From: Allobosea vaviloviae
GTDB taxonomy: Bacteria > Pseudomonadota > Alphaproteobacteria > Rhizobiales > Beijerinckiaceae
NCBI RefSeq assembly: GCF_001298265.1
Contig: NZ_LGSZ01000053.1
Span: 62,001-126,000, forward strand
Reading direction: 5' to 3'
DNA length: 64,000 nt
The translations under genes and the position numbers were made by a program. This document shows positions 8,377-16,926 of the stretch, piece after piece; positions within the stretch are counted from its first letter, which is position 1, and each line of letters begins with the position of its first letter. The notes below the pieces were generated by a model. The model worked only from the letters and a program-made list of their open reading frames with translations. It had not been told where the DNA came from and made no database searches.

Positions 8377-9171
8377 ATGTCCGACTCACGCACCCAGACG
8401 ATCACCGCATTGGGCGCCACCGGCCGCGTCGCGATGGGAACCGCGCGCTTCCTCTTCCTGGCGCTGGGCGCAGGCGTGTTCCTCGCCATCCTGCTTGTCG
8501 GCTGGTGGCTTTCGGGCTTCGTTCCGACGATCAGCCATGGCACGCCCGCCTTCACCTGGGCGCCCGAGCAGCTCGCCATGACCAGGTCGACATCGGTCAC
8601 CGCGACGAGTCCTTTCCGGGGGCGCGAGCAGGGCCTGCAATTTGGCGGCCCCGGCACGGAGGGGCCCTTCGCGGCGATGATCCTGGCCGAGCGCAGCGAC
8701 AGCGCCGTGCCCTTCACCCTGACCACGCCGGTGTTCTGGCAGTTCGCGCCGCTGCGCGTGCTCGCCCCCCGCGTCGGCGGCCCGCACTACACCATGACCA
8801 CGCGCTTCGGGCGCTTCACCGGCCGCGACGTCTACTATCGCGAGAGCGACGGTCGGACGCGCACCTGCATCATCTTCCGCAATGGCTTCGAGACCTCCGA
8901 ATTCGCGCTGGGCGGCTACTATTGCGCAGCGGGCGTGCAGAGCGCCGATGCCGCCCCCCTGGCCTGCATGATCGACAAGTTGCAGATCGTGCCCGGCAAG
9001 AACCCCTCGCCTGCGGTCGCCTATCTCGCGGAACGCGCCGGCAACGCGCCGCAATGCGCCAATACGACCTTCTACCAACCGGGCACACGACAGGTCGTCC
9101 GCGACCGCAATGGCGGCGTGGTGCGCATGAGAGGCGACACCAATGATGCCTTTCCGCTCTGGGCCCGCTGA
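8377..9171 (+). CDS. unrecognised membrane-anchored protein, tandem paralogue B
   Basis: 264 aa from the ATG at 8377 (GTG at 8374 is also possible). One strong membrane segment at about residues 25-48 (LFLALGAGVFLAILLVGWWL), then an exported domain. This domain is homologous to the C-terminal part of paralogue A: MTTRFG, TCIIFR, GGYYCAAG, LACMIDKLQIV and a last Cys in PQC. I do not recognise a named family. The four conserved cysteines in a periplasmic domain suggest structural disulfides; that is inference. The shorter cytoplasmic tail lacks the repeats of A. Confidence 0.72.
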   Translation: MSDSRTQTITALGATGRVAMGTARFLFLALGAGVFLAILLVGWWLSGFVPTISHGTPAFTWAPEQLAMTRSTSVTATSPFRGREQGLQFGGPGTEGPFAAMILAERSDSAVPFTLTTPVFWQFAPLRVLAPRVGGPHYTMTTRFGRFTGRDVYYRESDGRTRTCIIFRNGFETSEFALGGYYCAAGVQSADAAPLACMIDKLQIVPGKNPSPAVAYLAERAGNAPQCANTTFYQPGTRQVVRDRNGGVVRMRGDTNDAFPLWAR

Positions 9172-9272
9172 CACGACACTGATAAGTTCGTTAACTACGC
9201 TGGGCTATCTTCCCGTCGGACCGTTTCAGCCCCACATTCATGATCAGACCATCATCGTCCCCGGAGCCCATC

Positions 9273-9578
9273 ATGTCCCCGTTCAAGCGTCTTGCAGCCG
9301 TTCTCGCCCTGTCGGTCGCTGCGTCGACCGTGATGGTCGCGATGGCGGAGGCGCAGAGCCGCCGTGGCCCGCTGCGCGTCACCGTCCAGAAGCGCAGCTA
9401 TTTCGACCTCGGCAATGTCGTGCCGGTCGGCTCGCTGAACCGCTATGCCAGCCAGCATTTCGCCGCGGCCCCCGCCTATGCCAGCTTCGGCGGCTTCTAT
9501 GGCGAGGACACCCTGCCCAGCCGCATCGGTTCCGGCGCGAACCCTTTCGCCAACACCTTCGAGACGCCGCGCTTCTGA
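9273..9578 (+). CDS. small exported protein of unknown function
   Basis: 101 aa from the ATG at 9273, which has GGAG 7 nt upstream; an in-frame ATG at 9240 adds 11 residues before the signal peptide. Sec signal MSPFKRLAAVLALSVAAS... with a likely cleavage after AEA. The mature part starts RRGPLRVTVQKRSYFDLGNVV and contains VPVGSLNRY, Y-F-G-rich segments and no cysteine. I cannot name its family. It is followed at once by a palindromic element and a convergent gene. Confidence 0.7.
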   Translation: MSPFKRLAAVLALSVAASTVMVAMAEAQSRRGPLRVTVQKRSYFDLGNVVPVGSLNRYASQHFAAAPAYASFGGFYGEDTLPSRIGSGANPFANTFETPRF

Positions 9579-9582
9579 GGCT

Positions 9583-9713
9583 GTCATTCCGGGGCGGCGC
9601 GTAGCGCCGAACCCGGAACCCATGACCGGGTGAGACTGCCATAGAAGCCCGGTCGACTGGGCTCACCCAGTCGTGGGTTCCGGGTTCAGGCCTTCGGCCT
9701 GCCCCGGAATGAC
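9583..9713. repeat. GTCAT...ATGAC palindromic element (copy 2)
   Basis: Begins GTCATTCCGGGGC and ends GCCCCGGAATGAC, with internal GGAACCCATGACCGG and GTGGGTTCCGGGTTC halves. Fills the whole gap between two convergent genes, where it could terminate transcription in both directions. Confidence 0.87.
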
Positions 9714-9714
9714 A

Positions 9715-12126
9715 TCAAGGCAAAGCCTTCAGATAGCGCACCGGCCGCCCGGGCGCCGCCGCCTGCGCGGCATGGACGATCGCGTTCGCGTCGATGCCGA
9801 AATGGCGGTAGAGGTCGGCGACCGTGCCAGTCTGGCCGAAATGCTCGACGCCCAGCGCCTTCTGCCTGTGGCCATGCACGCTGCCGAGCCAGGCCAGCGT
9901 CGCCGGATGCCCGTCCAGCACCGAGACGATGCCGCAATCGCGCGAGAGATCGCCGAGCAGCCGCTCGACATGGCTGGTTGCGCGGTGGTTGCCGCGCTGG
10001 CGCGCCCGCTCGGCGGCCTGCCAGCCGGCGTTCAGCCGGTCGGCCGAGGTGATGGCGAGCAGGCCGACATCTCGCCTGTCCTCGCCGAGCAGGCCGACGG
10101 CCTCGATCGCTTCGGCCGCCACCGCGCCGGTATAGGCGATCACCACCGAGGCGTTCGGGCCCGGCTTCCTAAGCCAATAGGCGCCGTCGATGATCTCGCT
10201 TTCGAGTTCGGGCGTCATCACCCGCTGCGGCTGTTCGAGTTGCAGCGTCGAGAGGCGCAGATAGACCGAACCGCCGGTCTCGTCGCGCAGCCATGTCCGC
10301 TCGTCGGGATCGCCCTCCCCGTCCTTCTGAAGGTATTCGAAGGACCAGCGCATCATCACCGCGAGTTCGTCGACGAAAGCCGGCTCGAAGGCGCATAAGC
10401 CGTCCTGGCTCATGCCGATCAGCGGCGTCGCTATCGACTGATGCGCCCCGCCCTCCGGCGCCAGCGTCACGCCCGAAGGCGTCGCCACCACCATGAAGCG
10501 GGCATCCTGGTAGCAGGCATAGTTCAGCGCATCGAGACCGCGCGAGATGAAGGGGTCGTAGAGCGTGCCGATCGGGATCAGCCGCTCGCCGAAGATCGAA
10601 TGGGACAGGCCCAGCGCCGCGAGGTTGATGAACAGGTTCATCTCCGCGATGCCGAGCTCGACATGCTGGCCCTTGGGCGAGAACTCCCATTTCTGCATCG
10701 AGGGAATGCGCTCGTCCTTGAAGGTGTCGGCCATCGACGCCTTGGCGAAGAGCCCGCGCCGGTTCACCCACGGCCCGAGATTGGTTGAGACGGTGACGTC
10801 GGGCGCCGTCGTGACGATGCGGTCGGCCAGCGGCCCGCCGAGCTTCGCCAGTTCGTCGAGAACCTTGCCGAAGCCCATCTGCGTCGACATCACCGGCTGG
10901 ATGCCGGCTTCGAGTTTGGCCGGCACAGGCAGCACCGGCGCGCTCAGCCGCCGGCGCCCCTGCGCGAAGAACGGGACGGTGTCGAGGAAGGCACGGACCT
11001 CACTTTCGGGCAGCGACAGCCCCTCGAACAGATCCCATTCATGGCCGGGGCGGACACCGTTGGCGCTCTGGAAGCCCGCCATCTGCTCCTTGGTCATCAG
11101 CCCGGCATGGTTGTCCTTGTGCCCGGCCAGCGGCAGGCCGAAGCCCTTGACGGTATAGGCCAGGAAGCAGACCGGCCGGTCATGGTCGATGGCCTCGAAA
11201 GCCTCGAGGATCGAGGGCAGGTCGTGCCCGCCGAGATTGCACATCAGCTTCGAGAGCTCCGCGTCGCTGCGGCTCTCGATCAGCTTCGTCACCGGCCCCT
11301 GGTCGCCGAGATCGTCCATCAGCCGCTTGCGCCAGGCAGCCCCACCCTGGAAGGTCAGCGCCGAATAGAGCTGGTTGGGGCAGGAATCGATCCAGGCCTT
11401 CAGCCGCTCGCCGCCCTTCTCCTTGAAGGCCGCCTGCTGCAACGAGCCGTATTTCAGCGTGACGACGGCCCAGCCGAAATTGCGGAACATCGTCTCGAAG
11501 CGGTCGTAGAGCCCCTCGCGGATAACGGCGTCGAGCGACTGGCGGTTGTAGTCGATCACCCACCAGGTGTTGCGCAGGCCGTGCTTCCAGCCCTCCATCA
11601 GGGCCTCGAAGATGTTGCCTTCATCGAGTTCGGCATCGCCGATCAGCGAGACCATGCGGCCCTCCGGCCGATCCGTGCCCCAGCCATGGCCGCGCAGATA
11701 ATCCTGGGTCAGCGACGAAAACAGGGTCTGCGCGACGCCCAAGCCCACCGAGCCGGTCGAGAAATCGACGTCGTCGATGTCCTTGGTGCGCGAGGGATAG
11801 CTCTGCGCGCCCTTGTAGCCGCGGAAATTCTCGAGCTTCTCCTTTGTCTGGAGGCCCATCAGGTAGTTGATCGCATGGAAGATCGGCGAGGCGTGTGGCT
11901 TGACCGCGACGCGATCCTGCGGCCGGAGCGCCGCCATGTAGAGCGCCGTCATGATCGTGCAGAGCGAGGCCGAGGATGCCTGGTGCCCGCCGACCTTCAT
12001 GCCGTCCGTGCTCTCGCGCAGGTGATTGGCGTTGTGGATCGTCCAGGAGGCGAGCCAGAGGATCTTCTTTTCGAGCTCAGCCAGAATCGGCAGGCGCGGA
12101 TCGATCGGCAGGCGCGGATCGGACAT
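9715..12126 (-). CDS. large thiamine-diphosphate enzyme, homodimeric pyruvate dehydrogenase E1 (AceE)/transketolase-like
   Basis: 803 aa ThDP-dependent enzyme. The cofactor motif is GDAELDEGN, extended by IFEALMEGWKHGL, close to the AceE version and unlike two-subunit E1. Also visible: HASPIFHAINYLMG, the pyrimidine-domain GQHVELGIAEMN, and TPSGVTLAPEGGAHQS. The C-terminal domain is transketolase-like (SADRLNAGWQAA). The ATG at 12126 has AGGGAG 8 nt upstream; the frame extends to 12183 without a ribosome site. The N-terminus repeats DPRLPI. Public annotations of such proteins often read transketolase. No E2 or E3 gene is near, so whether it feeds a PDH complex or acts alone cannot be told. 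Confidence 0.85.
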   Translation of the reverse strand: MSDPRLPIDPRLPILAELEKKILWLASWTIHNANHLRESTDGMKVGGHQASSASLCTIMTALYMAALRPQDRVAVKPHASPIFHAINYLMGLQTKEKLENFRGYKGAQSYPSRTKDIDDVDFSTGSVGLGVAQTLFSSLTQDYLRGHGWGTDRPEGRMVSLIGDAELDEGNIFEALMEGWKHGLRNTWWVIDYNRQSLDAVIREGLYDRFETMFRNFGWAVVTLKYGSLQQAAFKEKGGERLKAWIDSCPNQLYSALTFQGGAAWRKRLMDDLGDQGPVTKLIESRSDAELSKLMCNLGGHDLPSILEAFEAIDHDRPVCFLAYTVKGFGLPLAGHKDNHAGLMTKEQMAGFQSANGVRPGHEWDLFEGLSLPESEVRAFLDTVPFFAQGRRRLSAPVLPVPAKLEAGIQPVMSTQMGFGKVLDELAKLGGPLADRIVTTAPDVTVSTNLGPWVNRRGLFAKASMADTFKDERIPSMQKWEFSPKGQHVELGIAEMNLFINLAALGLSHSIFGERLIPIGTLYDPFISRGLDALNYACYQDARFMVVATPSGVTLAPEGGAHQSIATPLIGMSQDGLCAFEPAFVDELAVMMRWSFEYLQKDGEGDPDERTWLRDETGGSVYLRLSTLQLEQPQRVMTPELESEIIDGAYWLRKPGPNASVVIAYTGAVAAEAIEAVGLLGEDRRDVGLLAITSADRLNAGWQAAERARQRGNHRATSHVERLLGDLSRDCGIVSVLDGHPATLAWLGSVHGHRQKALGVEHFGQTGTVADLYRHFGIDANAIVHAAQAAAPGRPVRYLKALP

Positions 12127-12183
12127 CGGTAACACTCCCTGGGCAGGCGCCGGGGTTGCGCTCCCCGGTAGCGCAGCGATCAT

Positions 12184-12423
12184 GCACGAAACGCGCGAGC
12201 CATGTGAACCGCAATCGCGCGGGAAACGACAGATGCAATGGCCGTTTCTGCTAAGGACGTCCCCGTCCTGGCGGAAACTGCTAGATTACGCGGCGATGCC
12301 ATCTCGTCGGCTCCGGCCGATCCTGCGCCGATCGCGTGACCTTGCATTGGCCTGTCGCAATCGTCAGGTTGCATCGGCTTCGCGGCCTGCTGCGCCGGTC
12401 GGACGAAAAGGGAAAAGCAACGC
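12184..12423. other. intergenic region, divergent genes
   Basis: About 240 bp between the AceE-like gene (minus) and the SPFH gene (plus). It presumably holds both promoters, but I see no clear box, repeat or small ORF with a ribosome site. Confidence 0.4.
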
Positions 12424-13404
12424 ATGAACACGCTGTCGGGCTTCAGCATCTTCGTCATCGTGCTCGTCGTGCTCGTCGTGATGACCATCGCCTTCCTGGT
12501 GAAGACGGTGCCGCAGGGCTACAACTACACGGTCGAGCGCTTCGGCCGCTATTCGCGCACGCTCAGCGCCGGCCTCAACCTGATCGTGCCTTATGTCGAC
12601 CGTATCGGGCACAAGGTGAATGTCATGGAGCAGGTGCTCGACATTCCCTCGCAGGAGGCGATCACCAAGGACAATGCCGGCGTCCGCATCGATGCCGCCG
12701 CCTTCTACCAGATCCTCGATGCCGCCAAGGCGCGCTACGAGGTCTCGGCGCTCGACGAGGCGCTGATGACGCTGACCATGACCAATATCCGCACCGTCGT
12801 CGGCTCGATGGACCTCGACCAGTTGCTCTCGCATCGCGACGAGATCAACGAGCGGCTGCTGCGCGTGATGGACGCCGCCGCCTCGCCCTGGGGCGTCAAG
12901 GTCACCCGCATCGAGATCAGGGACATTCTGCCCCCCGCCGACATCGTCGGCGCGATGAACCGCCAGATGAAGGCCGAGCGCGAGAAGCGCGCCGCCGTGC
13001 TGGAGGCTGACGGCATGCGCCAGGCCGAAATCCTCAAGGCCGAGGGCATGAAGCAGTCGCAGATTCTCGCCGCCGAGGGCCGCAAGGAAGCTGCCTTCCG
13101 CGATGCCGAGGCGCGCGAGCGCTCCGCCCAGGCAGAAGCCTCGGCGACCGCGATGGTCTCCGAGGCGATCAGCAAGGGCGACATCCAGGCCGCGAACTTC
13201 CTGCTCGCCGAGCGCTATACCGACGCGCTCAAGGCGCTCGCCAGCGCGCCCAACAGCAAGCTGGTGATCGTGCCGATCGAGGCCGCGGCGCTCGCCGGCA
13301 CCGTCGGCGGCATCGCGCAGCTTACCCGCGCCGTCTTCGGCGACGAGGCGGTCGAGGCCAGGCGGACGGGCTCCGTACCCTCGGCCGGCCGCAGCGGCGC
13401 TTGA
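12424..13404 (+). CDS. qmcA: SPFH/band 7 membrane protein, QmcA/stomatin-like
   Basis: 326 aa. One N-terminal membrane helix (FSIFVIVLVVLVVMTIAFL), then the prohibitin-homology domain starting VPQGYNYTVERFGRYSRTL, with LDIPSQEAITKDN and the conserved SPWGVKVTRIEIRDI. A charged coiled coil rich in A/E/K/R follows (about residues 180-245). This is the usual QmcA plan; such proteins form membrane-bound cage-like oligomers. The NfeD gene starts 11 bp after the stop, the classic stomatin-NfeD pairing, which strongly supports the call. Confidence 0.92.
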   Translation: MNTLSGFSIFVIVLVVLVVMTIAFLVKTVPQGYNYTVERFGRYSRTLSAGLNLIVPYVDRIGHKVNVMEQVLDIPSQEAITKDNAGVRIDAAAFYQILDAAKARYEVSALDEALMTLTMTNIRTVVGSMDLDQLLSHRDEINERLLRVMDAAASPWGVKVTRIEIRDILPPADIVGAMNRQMKAEREKRAAVLEADGMRQAEILKAEGMKQSQILAAEGRKEAAFRDAEARERSAQAEASATAMVSEAISKGDIQAANFLLAERYTDALKALASAPNSKLVIVPIEAAALAGTVGGIAQLTRAVFGDEAVEARRTGSVPSAGRSGA

Positions 13405-13414
13405 GGGTCGAACG

Positions 13415-13858
13415 ATGCCGTTCCTCGACACGCTGGGCGCCTGGAGCTGGGTCATCCTCGGCCTGATCCTGATCGGCGGCGAGCTGCTGGCGCCAGGCGT
13501 CTTCCTGATCTGGCTGGGGCTCGCCGCACTCCTGACCGGCGCGGTCGTCGGGCTTTCCGATATCGGCTGGCAGACGGCGGCGCTTGTCTTCGCGGGCTTC
13601 AGCCTGGTCTGCGTCCTGCTCGGACACCTGCTGACCCGCCGCAAAGGCGAGCAACCGGATGTCACCACGGGCCTCAACGACCGTGGCCGGCAGTTGATCG
13701 GCAAGGTCTACAAGCTCGACGCGACCATGACCGGCGGCGAGGGCCGCATCCGCGTCGGCGATTCCTCATGGCGCATCACGGGGCCGGAGCTACTGGCCGG
13801 CAGCGAGGTCCGCGTCGTGCGTGTCGATGGCGCGACGCTGATCGTCGAGAAAGTCTGA
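13415..13858 (+). CDS. NfeD family protein (SPFH partner)
   Basis: 147 aa short-form NfeD without the ClpP-like protease domain. Three membrane segments in the first half (WSWVILGLILIGGELLAPGVF, LIWLGLAALLTGAVVGL, TAALVFAGFSLVCVLLG), then the C-terminal OB-fold: LNDRGRQLIGKVYKLD, RIRVGDSSWRI, VRVVRVDGATLIVEKV. Same operon as the QmcA-like gene, with which it is expected to act at the inner membrane. Confidence 0.92.
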   Translation: MPFLDTLGAWSWVILGLILIGGELLAPGVFLIWLGLAALLTGAVVGLSDIGWQTAALVFAGFSLVCVLLGHLLTRRKGEQPDVTTGLNDRGRQLIGKVYKLDATMTGGEGRIRVGDSSWRITGPELLAGSEVRVVRVDGATLIVEKV

Positions 13859-13862
13859 GACC

Positions 13863-13890
13863 GCGCCGCCTGCGCGCGGCGCCCGATTTT
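13863..13890 (+). terminator. possible intrinsic terminator after the SPFH-NfeD operon
   Basis: Stem GCGCCGC / GCGGCGC with a 6-nt loop, then CCGATTTT. Sits 5 bp after the nfeD stop. The T-tract is short, so it may be weak. Confidence 0.45.
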
Positions 13891-13995
13891 ATCTCGCGCC
13901 CATCGGCGAAGAATCGGTTTATCCGGCGCGGCCCGAGGTCTATAGCGGGCGCTCCTCGCCCCAAGACCGTCCCTCGCCAAAGCCCGATCGTCATC

Positions 13996-15252
13996 ATGAC
14001 ACTGCCCAGCGAACGCCTGTCCCTGTCGAAGGACCGCATCAAGGTCCTGCTGCTGGAGGGCATCAACGATTCCGCCGCCGACCTGCTCCTGAACGCCGGC
14101 TACACCAACATGACGCGCCTGCCCAAGGCACTCGACCGCGACGCGCTGCTGAAGGCCGTCGAGGGCGTGCATGTGCTCGGCATCCGCTCGCGCACGCAGC
14201 TCACCAACGAGGTCTTCGCCCGGGCCGACCGCCTCTTCGCGGTCGGCTGCTTCTCGGTCGGCACCAACCAGGTCGATCTGCAGGCGGCGCGCAGCCGCGG
14301 CGTGCCGGTCTTCAACGCGCCCTTCTCGAACACCCGCAGCGTCGCCGAGCTGACGATCGGCGAGATCGTGATGCTGCTGCGCAAGATCACCGACCGCTCG
14401 GTCTCCGCCCATGGCGGCGGCTGGGACAAATCGGCCGAGGGCTCCTTCGAGGTTCGCGGCAAGGTGCTGGGCATCGTCGGCTACGGCAACATCGGCAGCC
14501 AGCTCTCGACGCTGGCCGAGGCGATGGGCATGCGGGTGATCTATTACGATCAGACCGACCGCCTGCGTCACGGCAACACCGAGCCGGTCGACAGCCTGAA
14601 CGAGCTCTTGGGCTCCGCCGACATCGTCTCCCTGCATGTGCCGGAGACGCCGCAGACGCATGGCATGATCGGTGCCGAGCAGATCGCCGCGATGAACCCC
14701 GGCAGCTACCTGATCAACAATTCGCGCGGCACGGTGGTCGATCTCGATGCGCTGGCCTCGGCCCTGAAGAGCGGCCATCTCGCGGGCGCTGCGGTCGACG
14801 TCTTCCCGGTCGAGCCGGCGTCGAACAACGACCGCTTCGTTTCGCCGCTTCAGGGGTTGTCGAACGTGATCCTGACGCCGCATGTCGGCGGCTCCACGGA
14901 AGAGGCGCAGGAGCGCATCGGCGCCGAGGTCGCGCGCAAGCTGATCGACTATTCCGATGTCGGGTCGACCGTGGGCGCCGTCAACTTCCCACAGGTCCAG
15001 CTCACGCCACGCCCAAGCGGCACGCGCTTCATCCACGTCCAGCGCAACGTGCCGGGCATGCTCAGGCGCCTCAACGACGTGTTCGCCAGCCGCAACGTCA
15101 ACATCGCCGCGCAAAACTACCAGACCGATGGCGAAGTCGGCTACGTCGTCATGGAAGCCGACAGCATCGGCGCCGATGCCCGCGACATCCTGCGTGAAAT
15201 CCGCGCTCTGGACGGGACGATCAGGGCGCGGCTGCTCTATCAGCGCGCCTGA
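13996..15252 (+). CDS. serA: D-3-phosphoglycerate dehydrogenase
   Basis: First enzyme of phosphorylated serine biosynthesis (3-phosphoglycerate to 3-phosphohydroxypyruvate, NAD). 418 aa, E. coli SerA-type length. Rossmann motif VLGIVGYGNIGSQLS; catalytic Arg in NNSRGTVVD, Glu in VFPVEP and His in LTPHVGGST. A C-terminal ACT domain (about residues 340-418; FIHVQRNVPGMLRRLNDVF and NIAAQNYQTDG) suggests serine feedback. The open frame continues upstream to 13768, but that would overlap nfeD; the ATG at 13996 starts MTLPSERLSLSKDRI, as expected for the family. Confidence 0.95.
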   Translation: MTLPSERLSLSKDRIKVLLLEGINDSAADLLLNAGYTNMTRLPKALDRDALLKAVEGVHVLGIRSRTQLTNEVFARADRLFAVGCFSVGTNQVDLQAARSRGVPVFNAPFSNTRSVAELTIGEIVMLLRKITDRSVSAHGGGWDKSAEGSFEVRGKVLGIVGYGNIGSQLSTLAEAMGMRVIYYDQTDRLRHGNTEPVDSLNELLGSADIVSLHVPETPQTHGMIGAEQIAAMNPGSYLINNSRGTVVDLDALASALKSGHLAGAAVDVFPVEPASNNDRFVSPLQGLSNVILTPHVGGSTEEAQERIGAEVARKLIDYSDVGSTVGAVNFPQVQLTPRPSGTRFIHVQRNVPGMLRRLNDVFASRNVNIAAQNYQTDGEVGYVVMEADSIGADARDILREIRALDGTIRARLLYQRA

Positions 15253-15280
15253 CGCGGGCCGAGCGCCTGATAAGCGGCGC

Positions 15281-15481
15281 TCAATGGCTCTGTTTGGTGG
15301 CTCCCGGCTTGGTCGGCGCCTGCGCTGCGACCGGATCGCTGGCTGGAAAGGTGTCTTCGAGCGCCTTGGTGAGTTCGGCGTCCGCGCCGTGCTCTTCGAC
15401 GGCCTTGCGCTGCTCGTGCTGTTCCTTGCGAAGGCTTTCCTTGGCAGGGTTGGTGCTCGTCGGATTCGCGTGCGTCGTCAT
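15281..15481 (-). CDS. small acidic-hydrophilic protein with DTFPASDP motif
   Basis: 66 aa from the ATG at 15481, which has AAAGGGG upstream. Very hydrophilic, low complexity, with no signal peptide or membrane segment. The C-terminal half contains ELTKALEDTFPASDPVA. This motif recurs in short uncharacterised Hyphomicrobiales proteins; I know no function. A 7-bp hairpin (GAGCGCC / GGCGCTC, 15261-15282) overlaps its stop codon and could end transcription of this gene and serA. Confidence 0.68.
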   Translation of the reverse strand: MTTHANPTSTNPAKESLRKEQHEQRKAVEEHGADAELTKALEDTFPASDPVAAQAPTKPGATKQSH

Positions 15482-15582
15482 GGAAGCCCCTTTGTCGCCG
15501 GCGCCCGCATCCCTGCAGGCCTGCATCAGGGGCAACGTGCCAGGCTGCGCCGCGTTCCATTGCTCTCCGAGAGGCCGCTCCC

Positions 15583-16926
15583 CTACCAGCGCCGTGGCCA
15601 CGTCACCGTCGCGCACAGCCCACCCCCCGGACGCTCAGCCAGGGTGAGTTCGCCGCGATGCGCCTCGGCGATGGCGCGCACGATCGAAAGACCGAGCCCG
15701 AAGCCGCTGCCCTGCTTCAGGGTCCGCGCCAGATCGCTGCGATAGAACGGCTCGAACACCTTCGCGCGTTCGTCAGGAGCGATGCCTGGCCCGTCATCCT
15801 CGACATGAACGGCGATGAGCGCGGGATCGGCATCGTCGAGCCTGACCACGACCTTGCCGCCGAACTTGATGGCGTTGTCGACGAGATTGGTGACCGCGCG
15901 CGTCATCTGGTCGGAATCGCATAGCGCCGAAGCCCGCATCGGCCCCTCGAAGACGACGATATGGCCGAGATCGGCGAAATTGTCGCAGATCGTCTGGAGC
16001 AGCGCCGGCATATCCGTCGCCGCCATGCTGCCCGAGGCACGCCCGTCGCGCAGATAGGACAGGGCTCCGCCGACCATCCGCTCCATCAGCGCGAGATCGG
16101 CCAGGATGGCCTGGCGCTGCGTGCCGTCGCCGATCTCCTCTGCCCTCAAACGCAACCGCGTGATCGGCGTGCGCAGGTCATGGCTGACGGCCGCCAGCAT
16201 CCGGGTGCGGTCTTCGACGAGCCGCCGGATCCGTGCCGCCATGCCGCCGAAGGCCACGGCCAGCCGCTTGACCTCGATCGGCCCCTGTTCTGGCGCCCCG
16301 ATATCGTCGCGATCGGGGTCGAAGCGGTCGACGGCCTCGGCGAGGCGCGAGAGCGGCGAGGCCACGGCGCGCGCCGCCCAGAGCGAGAGCAGCCCGACCA
16401 GCGTCGCCAACGAGGCCAGCATCACGATCAGATAGACGATGAAGGCCGTGCCGCGCGGCGGCGGCGTCATCGGCGCCGGCGCCATCGCGAGGCCGGAGCC
16501 ATCGGCGAAGCGCAAGGCCACCGGCGGCGGCCCGCGCTGCCCCTCCCGTGCGTCAAGCACGAGCGCCTCCGCGATCCCCGCGAACTCGAGCTTCAGGTCG
16601 TCCAGCATCTGCTGGTCCGGCCGGGGCAGGCTGCGGTCCGTCGATCGGGCGTCCTGCGGCAGGCGCGACAGGCGTGGATTGGCGGCGATCGCGGTCTCGA
16701 TGATGATCTGCCTCGCCTCGGGCGTCGGCGCCGCCTGGGCCTGCCGCGCCAGCGCGACCAGCTCCGTCACATAGGGCAGGTTTGGCAGGCGTTTGAGCTC
16801 GGGCGGAAGCAGCACGATCAGCGCCATGACCGTGACCAGATTCGCCAGAACCAGAGAGCCGATCACGATGACGGTGATCTGCGCCGCGGCCCGGGCCGGC
16901 AGAAGGCGCAGCAGCAGCCGTTTCAT
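15583..16926 (-). CDS. two-component sensor histidine kinase
   Basis: 447 aa inner-membrane kinase. Membrane segments at about residues 16-40 and 163-190 enclose a periplasmic sensor of about 120 aa. HAMP domain (ARAVASPLSRLAEAVDRFD), then H-box AAVSHDLRTPITRLR with the phospho-accepting His, N-box NLVDNAIKFGG, G1 VEDDGPGIAP and G2 GSGFGLGLSIV. It is EnvZ-like in layout. The start codon overlaps the stop of the response-regulator gene by 4 nt (ATGA), so they are translationally coupled. The signal is unknown. Confidence 0.93.
   Translation of the reverse strand: MKRLLLRLLPARAAAQITVIVIGSLVLANLVTVMALIVLLPPELKRLPNLPYVTELVALARQAQAAPTPEARQIIIETAIAANPRLSRLPQDARSTDRSLPRPDQQMLDDLKLEFAGIAEALVLDAREGQRGPPPVALRFADGSGLAMAPAPMTPPPRGTAFIVYLIVMLASLATLVGLLSLWAARAVASPLSRLAEAVDRFDPDRDDIGAPEQGPIEVKRLAVAFGGMAARIRRLVEDRTRMLAAVSHDLRTPITRLRLRAEEIGDGTQRQAILADLALMERMVGGALSYLRDGRASGSMAATDMPALLQTICDNFADLGHIVVFEGPMRASALCDSDQMTRAVTNLVDNAIKFGGKVVVRLDDADPALIAVHVEDDGPGIAPDERAKVFEPFYRSDLARTLKQGSGFGLGLSIVRAIAEAHRGELTLAERPGGGLCATVTWPRRW

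Noticed and set aside
13768-13995. N-terminal extension of serA
   Set aside because: Overlaps nfeD on the same strand and contains no family residues; the ATG at 13996 gives the normal start.
13708-15114. Long minus-strand open frame (468 codons) opposite serA
   Set aside because: Mirror of serA codon structure; serA has complete catalytic and ACT motifs, while this frame has none.
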